Below, piece after piece: positions 22,549-34,405 of a stretch of DNA of 64,000 nucleotides. Source of the DNA: Chenopodium formosanum. Its lineage: Eukaryota; Streptophyta; Magnoliopsida; Caryophyllales; Amaranthaceae. The notes under the pieces were generated by a model, which worked only from the letters and a program-made list of their open reading frames with translations, made no database searches and was not told the origin of the DNA. Within the stretch, counting starts at the first letter, position 1. Each line of letters begins with the position of its first letter. The DNA lies in NCBI GenBank assembly GCA_024500155.1, contig CM044869.1:31742501-31806500 (forward strand), in the 5' to 3' direction. The position numbers and the translations under genes are program-made.

Positions 22549-24132
22549 CTACAAGAAGAAAAACAACTTATGAGCAAATCTTACATTTGTCATATGTCAA
22601 TAATAAGCATAAGAAATTGCTCAAGAATCAAGCACAAAGGCAATTATCTCAAAATAGAAACAAGTAAGAGACCAAATCATGAGATGACTACATATGAACA
22701 AAATGCCATTAATATAGAATCATAAATTTGAAGCAAGTAAGCATGGATTAAAGGCAAAAATGAACATAAGAGACCAAATCATGAGTCAAATTGAGCAAAA
22801 TAACCTCAAACATTGAATTATCAAAGCAATAAAACCATTATAAAGAATACCCATGAGAGAGAAAATGACCAACAATGGTGAATCAAGGAATCAAGCAAAT
22901 TATACAAATTCATCATGAAAAAGCTTCAATTTAACACTCAATGATATCATTCAACACAAATTACAAGTTAAAAGAACCAACAATGGAGTTCTACCATGAA
23001 AGCAAAAACAAGGTTTCAAGCTTGAACAATGAGGAAGAAGATGACTAGAAAATAAGAAATTATACCTCAATGTAGCCTTGAATTACTTGCCAATTGCCCA
23101 AAATGAAGATTTAAGAACAAATAGAACACCCAAAGATAAGTTCCAAACCTCAACACAAATCCTCAAAATTTCGAAAAAAACCCCTAAATTTTCGAATTTG
23201 GGTTCGAAAATCTGGAATTTTATTTGTAAAATTCGAATGTGAGATGAGTTTAATGTAATTTGATGTTAGAATGAAAATAAAAGAGGTGAAATTGATATGC
23301 TTTTGCAAGAAAAATAATAGGGTTTGATGAGAGAATGGAGTAGGGAAAGCTGGGGAAATATCGGGGAGAGAGAAAGGGGAAATAAGGTGATGCGCTTGGG
23401 GTTATAAGGGGGTTGGCGCGCGCCAGGCTGCTGTGGCTGGTGCGTGCACGCAGGAGCCTAGTGTGTGCACACCAGCAATAGGAGTGGGGGGGCTGTTCTT
23501 GCGTTGGCCGGCGACAATTGGTCAGAAATCCCTGCCTACCTGGTGCGTGCGCGCAGCCAGGGGGTGCGTGCGCACCAGGTAGGGTTGGTTTTGTTAAAAA
23601 ATTCAGGCCAAACTCTGGCCCCTGTGGTGCGCGCGCGCAGGGATAGGGTGCGTGTGCACCAAGGGGGTACGGGGATGGTTCAAAAACTGTCAATTTTTGC
23701 CAAGGTTAGCGAAAATTTTCTGACCCCTTTGGTGCGCGCGCGCAGCCTTTGATGCGCGTGCACCAAGCAAGAATATTTCAGCCATGAATATACTCTCGTG
23801 TTTGCATAAGGAGATATTTGAAAGCGCATTTGAAAAAGAGAAGAATATCAATAAAAATGCAAACATGAGAGCATAAATCCCCAACAATTTTCCACCTAAA
23901 CTTAACCAAACCTCGGGAAAGCTTGAAATAACACCAAAATTGTTGGAAATTTTCTTCGAACCAATCTCATGGTACCTAAAATCAAGAAAACAAACAAAAA
24001 TAAAGAGAAATAAGAAAAATCTTAAGGATAAAAGAAATATAGAAAATCGTAAATCAAAAGAAAAAGGTTAGAAAACCGGGTTGCCTCCCGGGTAGCGCTT
24101 GTTTAACGTCATAGCTCGACGTCCTCCACCAA
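22549..24132 (-). other. Gypsy G spacer between pol and the third ORF
   Basis: This is a 1.6-kb non-coding region. A CpG-rich block at 23400-23770 has four or five copies of a GGTGCGYGCGC word in alternating orientation. Next to pol lies GGGTTGCCTCCCGGGTAGCG (24080-24099), conserved in E at about 54115-54140. It may hold a splice acceptor or promoter for the third ORF, which is inference. Confidence 0.7.
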
Positions 24133-25400
24133 TTAAGGTGGTTGTCGGAAAAGCAATGAGTGAACAAGGCCAACAAAAGCACCGTCGAAATACTTCTTGA
24201 GACGATGGCCATTGACCTTAAATGGAGAAGAAGAATCCATCATTAAGACCTCTACAACACCACTTGGAAAAACATTCTTGACCAAATAGGGACCGCTCCA
24301 TCTTGACATGAGCTTTCCGGGAAATAACTTCATTTTTGAATTGTAGAGAAGAACTTTATCGCCAACACAAAAATCTTTCATCTCAATAAGCTTGTCATGT
24401 GTTTCCTTGGAACGAGCTTTATACACACTAGCACAATCATAAGCATCAAACCGAAGCTCCTCTAACTCATGAAGATCTAACCACCTTTTCTCCCCCGCAC
24501 TTGCCAAGTCAAAGTTTATCTTCTTGATTGCCCACAAAGCACGGTGTTCAATTTCAACTGGGAAATAGCATGACTTGCCTTAGACTAGGCGGTATGGAGT
24601 GGTACCTATGGGGGTCTTAAAATCCGTTCGATAGGCCCAAAGAGCATCATCCAACTTAACCGACCAATCCTTTCGATTTCTCGCAATTGTCTTTTCAAGA
24701 ATAAGTTTGATTTGACGATTAGAGACTTCCACTTGACCGCTCGATTGAGGATGATATGAGAGGCCGAATATTTGATGGACCCCATGCTTTCTCAACATCT
24801 TTTGAAAGGCAAGGTGAATAAAAATGAGAACCGTTGTCGCTTATCACCGCCTTGGGAACCCCAAATCTTGGAAAGATTATCTTCTTAAACAACTTCATAA
24901 CCACCTTGTGGTCATTAGTTGGGGAGGCAATGGCCTCAACCCACTTAGACACGTAATCGACCGCCACAAGAATATATTGATTTCCGAAAGATGAGGGGAA
25001 TGGTCCCATAAAATCAATACCCCACACATCAAACACTTCCAACTCAAGTATGGGTTGTTGAGGCATTTCATTTCTCTTGGAGATGTTCCCAACTCTTTGA
25101 CATCGGTCACATGTCTTGACAAAGCCCCATGAATCCTTAAAGAGATGTGGCCACCATAATCCGCATTAAAGGACCTTAGTGGCGGTCTTAGAGACACCCA
25201 TATGGCCCCTACTTGGATCCGAATGGCGCATTATCAAAACACTAGGCACTTCTTCGTTTGGCACACAACGTCTAAGTAAACCATCGACCCCACGCTTGTA
25301 TAAGATGGGATCATCCCACACATAATGCCTTGCCTCTCTCTTGAGCTTCTTTCTTTGATTCTTAGAAAAGGAAGGAGGAAACTCCCCACATGCAAGAAAG
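24133..25400 (-). pseudogene. Gypsy G integrase
   Basis: In sense order: an HHCC zinc-binding region (His in RHSDPSRGHMG, then CDRCQRVG), the core with GIDFMGPFPSS, ISDNGSH and SSGQVEVSNRQIK carrying the D-D-E residues, and a C-terminal part (KLMSRWSGPYLVKNVFP) ending RQPP-stop at 24133. It is broken by a stop after TATKVL (25166), a frameshift near 24800 and a stop near 24580. No chromodomain is visible, as expected for Athila-type elements. Confidence 0.92.
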
Positions 25401-26712
25401 TTCACTAAATCGGCAAACCATGGGAGTTCCTTTGCTTCAATAGCATACAAGAAATCATCAAGCATTCTATCCTCAATTGGAGAACCATCATCTTGAGTTT
25501 GAAAATCTTCCAAACGAGAAAGATGATCTGCCACAACATTTTCCGCTCCTCTTTTATCCCTAATCTCAATGTCAAAGGTTTGGAGCTCAAGAACCCACCG
25601 AATCAACCTTAGCTTGGACTCTTTCTTGGCAAAAAGATACTTGAGAGGCGCATGATCCGTGAAGACAATGGTTTTGGAACCCAATAGATAACAACGGAAC
25701 TTCTCAAAAGCATGAACTTTAGCAAAAAATTCCTTCTCCGTTGTAGTGTAATTCCGTTGAGCTCTATTTAGAGTCTTGGACATATAATAGATCACATGAA
25801 GTTTCTTGTCCACTCTTTGACCCAAGACACCTCCTATTGCCGAATCACTTGCATCACACATCAACTCAAATGGTAAATCCCATCTTGGAGCTTGAACAAT
25901 AGGAGTAGAGATTAGAGCTTTCTTCAACTTATTGAATGCCTCCAAACACTTATCATCAAACACAAAGTCGGCATCTTTTTGAAGAAGATCATTAAGAGGC
26001 TTTGCAATGAGCGAGAAATCCTTGATGAATCTTCTATAAAACCCGGCATGCCCTAAGAAAGATCTCACTCCCTTTTACGTTCACCGGAGGTGGAAGCTTT
26101 TCAATGACTTCAATTTTAGCTTTATCCACCTCTATCCCCTTATGAGAGATCTTGTGGCCCAAGACTATGCCTTCCTCCACCATGAAGTGACATTTTTCCC
26201 AATTCAAGACCAAGTTCACCTTCTCACACCTTACAAGACATTTTTCAAGGTTTTCAAGGCATGCCTCAAATGAAACACCTCCTACGGAGAAGTCGTCCAT
26301 AAAAACCTCCATCTCCTCTTCCAACATATCTCCAAATATACTCATCATGCATCTTTGAAATGTCGCGGGAGCATTGCAAAGGCCGAATGGCATTCTCCTA
26401 TAAGCAAATGTATCATATGGACAAGTGAAGGTTGTTTTCTCTTGGTCATCCGGGTGGATAGGGATTTGAAAAAATCCCGAATAACCATCAAGAAAACAAT
26501 AGAACTTGTGCCTTGTTAGTCTTTCAAGCATTTGATCAATAAAAGGAAGGGGGAAATGATATTTCTTTGTTGATGTGTTTAGACGTCTATAGTCTATTCA
26601 CATCCTCCATCCCGTGACCGTCCTCGTCAGAATGAGCTCACCTTTCTCATTCTCAACGACGGTCATACCTCCTTTCTTTGGGACAACGTGAACGGGAGAA
26701 ACCCACCTAGAA
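25401..26712 (-). pseudogene. Gypsy G reverse transcriptase and RNase H
   Basis: RT blocks are HKFYCFLDGYSGFFQIPIH, FAYRRMPFGLCNAPATFQRC and FMDDFSVGG, the catalytic aspartates (about 26288-26310), then GHKISHKGIEVDKAK. The RNase H follows (FELMCDASDSAIGGVLGQRV, FTDHAPLKYLFAKKES, NVVADHLSRL). Frameshifts lie near 26050 (RT to connection) and upstream near 26720-26770. It would copy the RNA and degrade it; here it is non-functional. Confidence 0.93.
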
Positions 26713-28290
26713 CTAGAAATGGGGAATATGATTCCCGCATCCAAAAGTTTGGTGATCTCCTTTTTCACTACCTCTCAATTTGGGGTGTAGCTTTCGTTGC
26801 CTCTTAATAGAAGGTAAAGCACCCTCCTCAAGAGTTACGTGATGTGTACATAAAGCAGGGCTTATACCTTTGAGATCATCAATGGTATAACCCAAAGCAC
26901 TTCGGTGCTTTTTCAAAACACCACACAACTTTTGAGCTTGATGCTCACTCAAAGAAGAGCTAACAATCACGGGAAAAGTGGAGTTGGGTCCCAAAAATTC
27001 ATACCTAAGGTGTGATGGAAGAGGTTTGAGCTCAACCAATGGAGCAACTTTACCTTCCTTCGACGTTGCCACTTGTAACGCTTCTTGGCTAGAAATGCTC
27101 AAACACATTTGCTCTTCAACATCCTCAAAGCTTCCATTGAGCAAATCTTCATACAAACCCATCTCCTTGTTTGGAGTACCTATCTTCTCCTTATTCAACA
27201 AAACATTCTCAAGAGCATCGTTAGAAGTGAGCAATTGCTCATGCATAGAAGACGCAACATGATCGATAGAATCAATTAACATACAATTTTCTAAAGAAGA
27301 GCTTGGATATTTCATGCTATCATTCAAATCAAATTCTATCACTTCATCCCCTACTTTGAGCGAAATTTTAGCACTTTTCACATCTATCAAAGCACCCGAA
27401 GTAGCAAGGAATGGTCTCCCTAGAATGATGGGGATATTAGCATCTTCATCCATCTCAAGCACAACAAAATCCACCAGAATAACAAATTTCCCGACCCTTA
27501 AAGGAACATCCTCTACCTTACCCTTAGGCAACTTAATTGACCTATCGGCCAATTGCAAAGTGATGTTAGTAGGTAAGAGTTCTCCTAGCTCAAGTCTTTG
27601 GTACACCGAGTATGGCTTAAGGCTAACACTAGCTCCTAGGTCACACAAAGCATTCTCAATTTGCATTTTATAAATGGCTTAAGGGATAGAAAAGTTTCCG
27701 GGGTCTTTTAGCTTAGGTGGCATCTTGTTCATTATGATAGCACTACAATTCTCGGTCAAGTTCACCGTCTCTAAACCATCACATGTCCTCCTACCACTCA
27801 AAATGTCTTTGAGGAATTTTGCGTAGTTAGGCATTTGGGTGACAACTTCGGTAAATGGTAGAGAAAGGTGAAGTTGCTTAAGCATGTCTATGAATCTTCC
27901 AAATTGTTCATCTAACTTGTGTCTCATGAATTTTTGTGGATAAGGAAGCTTGGGTTTCACAATCTCTTTCTCCACTCTTACCTCACTAGGCTTCTCAATC
28001 TCAACCTCACTCAAAGATGCACCATCTCTCTCATCTTCAACCAAGACCCTTTTTGTGCCCTCTTTGGTCTCACTCTTCCTAGGCAGACTCTCCTCAAGAA
28101 TCTTACCACTCCTTGTGACAATAGCATTAACCGGTCTCTTAGGATCTAGGCCTTGGGAAGGTAAAAAAGAAGGACTAGCATGGTCTTTCAAAGCATTAGC
28201 AAGTTGAGAAATTTGATTTTCAAGCATCTGATTATGAGTCATCATTTCATTAAATTTCTTATCACTTACGCTCATGTAAGTGTTCAACAA
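26713..28290 (-). pseudogene. Gypsy G protease and gag-pol linker
   Basis: The linker frame (28290-27679) contains LDPKRPVNAIVTRSG and KFMRHKLDEQFGRFIDMLKQ. After a stop where E reads through, the aspartic protease begins: ALCDLGASVSLKPYSVY, with the active Asp near 27642, and ANIPIILGRPFLATSGALID, the flap and second conserved block. It then runs through a linker rich in Glu and Ser to the RT start. DLGAS is the usual protease signature in this lineage. Confidence 0.9.
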
Positions 28291-29846
28291 CTTTGTTTAA
28301 TTTTCAATGATTTCTTCCAAATTTGTTCTATGTGAAGAAGAAGAGGATTGAACATAGGAATTATCATTTTGGGCCTTTGGAGCAAATCCGGGTGGAGGGC
28401 CTCTTTGAGCATTGTTTTGAAAATTGCCTCTACCTTGATTGTTCCAATTACCCCTACTTTGATTTTGACCATAACCTTGATTATGGTTACCACTACCTTG
28501 ATTATGATTCCCATAACCTTGGTTTGCATTACCATAATTTTGGTTTTGATTTTGGCTACTATAACCTTGATTGTTATAGTTACCTCGAGAACCTTGGTTC
28601 CTATAACCACCACCTTGGTTATAGTTGTCAAAGTTGCCATGATTGTTGTAATTCCTATTCCATTAACCTCTTTGATTCTCAAACCTAGAATCATGATTAT
28701 TTGACACATAGTTCACATGTTCATTCACATTTCCATCTTGATCATCACAAATATCCATACATGCATGAGGGCAATTAGAAACATCATGATCATATGACCC
28801 ACAATCATCACAAAACAAGCATCCACTAGGCATGTTACTAGAAGAAAGAAGGGGTTGAGAATTAGAAGACGTACCTCTCCCCTTAGTTTGGGAGGGAAGA
28901 CTTGAAACTTGGTAGGTAGCACTTTCTAACTTTGCCTTAATAGCGGACATCTCCTTCCCCAAGTTTGTCATTTGAGAGGATAGATTTTTGATTGCATTTA
29001 GATGATCAACCGAGTACACCGAAGAGCTACTCTTGCTAGTTGACTCCTTTTCTCCATCTTGCCAATCTCTATAATACCTCACTACGTCCTCAATTATGTC
29101 CACCACTTCCTCTTCCGTTTTGTTCATGATAGGACCTACAGCTTCTCCATCTAAACATGATTTTCCTTGAGGGCTAAGACCTCCATAGAAGATTTGAATG
29201 ATTTGATAGGTTGGAATTCCATGATGAGGATATTCTCTTTGATACTCCTTGTATCTCTCCCATGCTTCATAGAGGCTCTCATTTGGCTTTTGCTTGAAAC
29301 CTTGAATCAAAGCTCTAGCCTCCGCCGTTTTCTTTTGTGGATAGAAACGGGATAGAAATTCCTTGGTGACCTCGTCCCATGTCCTTAGAGAAGTCGGCTT
29401 AACCTCCTTGTCTACCATTCCAAAGCACGACCTATGAGAGAAAAGGGAAAGAGCTTGAGGCGGATGAATTCTTGGGAAATTCTGTTCACCTTGATAGTAT
29501 TGCAATACTTCTCGAACTCCTTGAGATGGTTTAGTGGGATTTCATGCTTGGCCCCAATAAATTGTCGCCTCTCTATCAAAGTGATCATTGCCGGTCTTAT
29601 TTCAAATTTATTTGCCGGTGTTGTAGGTGGAGCAATCCCACTCTCAAATCTATATGCATCGGGAATCCCCAATTCTTTCAATGCCACTCTCGGATTTTCT
29701 CCTATTCTTGCTTGTTCTTCATGTTGTTGCTCTTCTTCACTTGAAATGCCAGGACTCAAAGATCGTCTAGCACTTATCAACCTTGCAATAGTTCTCTCAA
29801 TTTCCGGATCAAATGGCACTAGTGAATGATCACGTGCTCTATGCAT
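28291..29846 (-). pseudogene. Gypsy G gag
   Basis: It starts at ATG 29846 (MHRARDHSLVPFDPEIERTI). The retrotransposon gag domain spans both sides of a frameshift near 29412-29505 (RTWDEVTKEFLSRFYPQKKT, YEAWERYKEYQREYP). A zinc knuckle CDDCGSYDHDVSNC has the full C-C-H-C pattern (about 28772-28815). A repetitive Asn/Gly/Gln-rich tail (28440-28640) follows a TAA at 28663 where E has CAA. Gag forms the particle and binds RNA. Confidence 0.92.
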
Positions 29847-29965
29847 AAAATATCAAAAGAAATGGTTAGTAGCTCGGCTACAAATGTAGCCTAAAAGAAA
29901 ATATTTTTGTATTTTCAATTAATGGTGAAATAGACTCAACAACTATAACAAAGCACCAATATCAT

Positions 29966-29983
29966 TCCCCGGCAATGGCGCCA
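29966..29983 (-). other. Gypsy G primer binding site (tRNA-Asp type)
   Basis: In sense, TGGCGCCATTGCCGGGGA lies 5 bp after the 5' LTR. It is complementary to the 3' end of plant tRNA-Asp apart from one base. tRNA-Asp priming is typical of Athila elements. Confidence 0.85.
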
Positions 29984-29988
29984 TTTTT

Positions 29989-31399
29989 GACACGAGGAAA
30001 ATGTAGGTCGTTCTCTACCCTTTCCTAGAGCCAAAGAAAATTTATAAACACTCGACCAACCTAATACAAGTATATGGTAAGTCAAGGGTCGAACCCAAGG
30101 GAATGAGTAGGTGTAAGCCATAGCCTAGGTCAAGCTACTTCGAAATTTGTGGGAAGATGCGGTTGGTAACTAAGGTATCAAGAAATTCAATTTACTAAAC
30201 ACTAGGGATATAGGTTCCACATGCAAGCTCAATGATTATGCTAATTGAAGGATCACTCAATCAATTCAAACATTGCAAAGGACAAACAATAGTTGCAATC
30301 AAAGGAATTCAAGGGCTATCTCCTATAAGCCAAGCTAGGGTTCACTATGAATGGCTAGCTAGGAAAATCACAATCAAATTCAATCAATTAAAGCAATTCT
30401 CAAATCAAGGGTTCATGTCATTGAAATTTGCAATGCAATATAGATTAATCTTATAGGTTGATCACTCCTAGTCTAATTAATCACATGCACAACTGTCAAC
30501 CAATTTAATTGCACCATTCAAATCAATTTAGCATCATCAACTAGCAAAAATCATCAATCAAGCATGCTTCCCCTTCTCCCTAGCAACTAATCTACTCAAT
30601 AAACATGGTGAAATTAAGAAACAAAACAAATTCAATCAAATTCATATTCATTTAAAGCTAGATCAAAGAAAATCAATCAATCAACAAATTCTAAAACAAG
30701 GAATGTAATCTCAATCAAAATCCAAGAAACTAGAAGGAATTGCATTAAAAGTAAATCAAGGGAAAGAAATCTTACAAACATTCATTGAATTGAAGAAGGA
30801 ATTTCAAGATCAAATTTAAATCTAAGATCAAATTCAAGTACAAACAAGTAAATCTTAAGCTTCTCTCTCTACTATTTCTGGAAAAATTCTTTCTCTAGTA
30901 CAAAGTTAAGTCGTCCTCCAAAAAGAAAGTCAAAAGCTATAAATAAGAAAAATCGAGCGAAGAGGGCCGCACAGGCCGTGCGCACGCACAGCCCAGCCGC
31001 GCGCGCGCACAGCTGGGTCTGCGCGTGCGCACCCCTATGCGATGCACTAGGCTTTTGCTCCTTCGCTTGCTTGATCAAACTCCGCGCTCCCGAGCATCCC
31101 TATCATCAGTGCACTCGAGATGATGCCCGCGAACATGGCAGTCCCAAAATGAGCAAATTGACTTGATTCTTCACCTACAAAACACAAATAAAACAAAGAG
31201 AGGGAGCGTAGCAAGGTAAAACTAAAACTAAAATTATGAATTATCAACTAAAAATATGAAAAACTCGTGACAACCAATCGAGAACTAAAGTGAATTATAA
31301 AAATGGAAAATCAAATAAAACTAAAAGAATTATATGAAAATGATGAAAGAAAATGAACCTAAATCTTATTCTTTTGAGCGCCATAAACGACGCTCATCA
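29989..31399 (-). repeat. Gypsy G 5' LTR
   Basis: 1411 bp, same ends as the 3' LTR. It lacks an 18-bp stretch and part of a CTCTCTACT repeat present in the other LTR. The CpG-dense block is at 30960-31050. Confidence 0.93.
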
Positions 31400-31404
31400 G
31401 CTCG

Positions 31405-31455
31405 TTACAAATAGGTCCTTTTTGCTCGTTACGAATAGGGTTTTTTCTACTAGTG
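31405..31455. repeat. F right terminus
   Basis: Two TCGTTAC(A/G)AATAGG units and the terminal inverted repeat TTTTCTACTAGTG. It continues the array interrupted at 14664. Confidence 0.7.
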
Positions 31456-32229
31456 TCGTTTGCTATTTAATTGTGGTTTAGGATTAAATAATGAGTCCAT
31501 TCGATTATGAGAATATTCAAAATATGGTATCAAGACCAGCCTTTTAAGGAAACACCTATTAAGTGAACATTGAATATTATAATCGAAAATTTTCCCAAAT
31601 CGAGGTCATTTAAACGATGGACGATTAATGACCACTTGAGATTAGTGTGTAGTTTGATTTATAGCACCATTTCTTGTGCTACAAGGACATGATCGTTATA
31701 AATCATTTGCACAGGTATTGGTTTAGAAACATACTGGATCGACCTATGAGAATACTTTAAGAGATTTAAAAATCGTCATAAGTATACTTCTCATTATGGC
31801 TATCGGATCCTATTTCCTCAACCATGAGTATTGTGAGTTCTCTTGTTTGAGTACTAGTCCGTTTTGATGTTAGTCAATCATCTGTCGTAAAAGGGGATTA
31901 TAACGGCAACACTCGGGCGGCTAGGTCCTCTTAGTAAGAGAAGCTACATTACAAGACTACGAATGCCCCCCTACTAAAAATAGGAAAGATGTCTTTATTG
32001 TTTACAAGGCCTCTCGAAGAGCGAGACTGTGAAAAAGGATGGCCGTGCTCGAATGGATTTTAGAAATCATCTGTTTATTAACAGACGGACTCAGATATCG
32101 AGAAACACTTCTGGACGTAATAAGGATGACGAATAAATCTTAACTTATAGTTCATGAAGAGACATTAAGCGACATAGGAAAAAGGCTATACACTACAAGC
32201 ACACTTGTCCGGAAGGACAAGTGGGAGAT
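31456..32229 (+). other. Copia B 3' UTR, second part, with polypurine tract
   Basis: Non-coding. From about 31495 it aligns with A's 3' UTR read in the same sense. It ends in a purine run (GTGGGAGAT, 32221-32229) that abuts the 3' LTR and would prime plus-strand DNA synthesis. No gene seen. Confidence 0.75.
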
Positions 32230-33447
32230 TGATAGGAATGGTGTCCTTCGAACAAGTGTATTATTCCTATAAAGGGTTCAGAATTATTAGAAAGCTAATT
32301 ATTCAGTGAGGTCAAGTGATCAGAATGCCTAGGTGGAGGCCGCTTCCGATCAGTAATATTAATGAGTAATTAATATTACAGCTTAATCTTGACTGAACCC
32401 TTCGGGTTACACCCAAGAAACTAACGAACCGACACGACGAATTAATTCGGAAGGAATTAATGAGTCGCTCGAGTAATTAATATTTAGACGTTGGAAATTC
32501 GAACTTGGAGCGTCGAAACCGAGCGTCGGAAGTCGAGTCGAAAAAGTAAAAGACGAGAAAGTAAAATCACTAATTAATCAACAATTTACCGAAATACCCC
32601 TAGGATCGGAATGGTCCGATCAAACCGAAGCCTAGGGGCATTTGGTATAAAAAAAGCCAAGGTGGCTAGCAAGCGCACCAAGCTGAGCCTAAGCTAGCTG
32701 GTGCGTGCTAGCGCACCAAGGCTAGCAAGGTGCTAGCTGTGCCAGCTGGGCCGAGGCAGCAGCTGCAAGCCAAGGCCAGCAGCTAGCAAGGCCGAGGCTG
32801 TAGCCCACCCCGGCTACTTTAGTGCCCAATGAGGTGCCACGTGGCAGCGCTTCATTGGTGGTTTGATTGTGTAGGTGGCCGGCTATAAGGGAGGTGCTTG
32901 GGGATCAAGTTTGGTCCCCTCCCTTCCTTGTGGTCCTTACCTAACCCTTCTCCTAAATGTGCCACTTGTTGATTAATTAGCTGTTGGATATTTAATTTTA
33001 TTTTTGATTTAAAAATAAAGAAAGAATATTGATTTTACCAACTCTCCCACATTGATGGGAGAGAGGATTTCACTATTGATTTTCCCTATAAATACCCAAG
33101 TTGGGGTATAACTTGAGTAAGGTGTTAGAAAAGGCATCTCCATTGAGAAAACCTTTAAACACATATAATTACTCGAGTATTTGGTCGGGCTTAGCTAACC
33201 TCTAAGCAGTAGACCTAGTCGGGGTCGAGTTACGGGTGGATACCGTTGGAGGTTTTTGCCCGTGCGAGACTTAAATCTTTCTCAAGTATGAGCTCGGGGT
33301 ACAAGCAAAGCACGCGTCAAAGGTAATTTAAATCTTTCCTTAATTCTTGTTAATTATGTTAATTATGTCTTTTGGTTATATTAATTGTGGGTGTGATCTT
33401 GGCTCGGGTTTTATTTCGCGATGAGTCGGACTCATCAAAACCTGACA
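32230..33447 (+). repeat. Copia B 3' LTR
   Basis: 1218 bp, starting TGATAGGAATGG and ending CCTGACA, a changed form of CCCAACA. TATAAATA is at 33087-33094, about 25 bp after the inverted CTCTCCCA/TGGGAGAG motif. Confidence 0.9.
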
Positions 33448-34405
33448 TGGGTAGGTGACCTCTTTGGCTTCCTCCATGTTGAATCGAGGTAGTACCTTAT
33501 AAATGTAAGTACTCTGGCTCAATCCAATCAACCTCTTAGATCTATCCTTGTAGATCTTAATCCCGAATATGTACTGATCCTCTCCCAAGTCTTTCAATGA
33601 AAAACATTTTCCAAGCCAGGCCTTTAAAGACTCTAGCATCAGTATACTATTTCCAATGAGCAATATGTCATCGACATATAAGACTAGGAAGGCAGTGTCA
33701 CTCCCACTGACCTTCTTGTAAACACAAGACTCATCTGGATTCTTGATGAAGCCAAACTTACTGATGGCTTCATCGAATCGCAGATTCCAACTTCTGCTAG
33801 CTTGCTTTAGCCCATAAATGGACTTTTAAAGCTTGCATACTTTTCCAGCATTGTTCTAGTTGACAAAACCTTCAGGCTGTGTCATATACACAGTTTCTTC
33901 CAAAATTCCATTGAGGAAGACGGTTTTGACGTCCATCTGCCATATTTCATAATTTTAATATGAAGCAATTGCTAGGATGATCCGAACAAATTTAAGTATT
34001 GCGACAAGAGAAAAGGTTTCATCATAGTCAATACCATGATTTTTCCTATAACCTTTTACTACTAGTCTAGCTTTGTAAATGAATACATTTCCATCTTTGT
34101 CGGTTTTCAATTTGAAAATCCATTTACATCCAATATGTGTGTAACCTTTGAGTAAATCAACCAAGTCCCATAATCCATTTCAGATCTCATGGCCTCTTGC
34201 CATTTAGCAGAGTCGGAGCTCGCCATCTCTTGCTTGTAAGTTTCCAGTTCGTCTCCATCCACTACTAGGATGTCCTGATTCTCGGTTAATACGACACCAA
34301 GATACCTATCAGGTTGAGACCTTGGCCTCTATGACCTACGTAGGGTAACGGACTGAACATTTGCATTGTCGGTTTGACTTTGCACATTTTGACAAACGTC
34401 AATAG
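33448..34405 (-). pseudogene. Copia A reverse transcriptase
   Basis: On the minus strand it contains the RT N-terminus (GCKWIFKLKTDKDGNVFIYK, ARLVVKGYRKNHG, DYDETFSLVA), YVDD at 33667-33678 and SLKDLGEDQYIFGIKIYKDR. It continues at 1624 across Copia B and begins at the solo LTR C junction. Stops and frameshifts at about 33820-33955 break it. The YVDD aspartates survive. Confidence 0.92.

Larger units (their letters stand above)
14665..31399 (-). mobile_element. Gypsy G: complete Athila-like LTR retrotransposon
   Basis: Two LTRs (14665-16118 and 29989-31399) flank a coding region in the order gag, protease, RT, RNase H, integrase, then a third ORF. The primer site is tRNA-Asp type and there is a polypurine tract (AGGGGAATT) next to the 3' LTR. 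The TSD is GCTCG on both sides (14660-14664, 31400-31404). The LTRs differ by about two dozen substitutions by eye, near 98% identity, so this is younger than Copia B. It carries one nested solo LTR, H. Confidence 0.95.
9547..31455. mobile_element. Element F: CACTA-like transposon carrying host gene pieces
   Basis: The left end reads CGCTAGTGGAAAA and the right end, reversed, CACTAGTAGAAAA, a 13-bp terminal inverted repeat with two A/G differences. Both ends are lined with TTTGTAACGGGC repeats, like CACTA subterminal repeats. The CACT start of the right end and the subterminal arrays suggest CACTA, but I could not find a matching 3-bp TSD (CCA left, TCG right). No transposase is visible. Without LTR J and Gypsy G it is about 3.7 kb. 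It contains an aldo-keto reductase exon and heat-shock-factor pieces, both on the plus strand. Confidence 0.7.
1625..33447 (+). mobile_element. Copia B, full-length LTR retrotransposon containing nested elements
   Basis: It has a 5' LTR (1625-2836), primer binding site, long leader, gag-protease, integrase, RT and RNase H in Copia order, a polypurine tract at about 32218-32229 and a 3' LTR (32230-33447). Without the nested block F it is about 9.9 kb. It lies inside A's RT gene: A's sequence at 1624 and 33448 joins to a continuous coding stretch. The TSD is unclear (TGACA on the right, TGAA on the left). LTR identity over the first ~235 bases is roughly 93% by eye, so it is an old insertion. 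Confidence 0.9.

Noticed and set aside
28284..28709. Ile/Thr/Val-rich and His/Tyr-rich ORFs opposite or out of frame with gag
   Set aside because: They are shadows of the repetitive Asn/Gly/Gln-rich gag tail. The same happens at 45611-45916.
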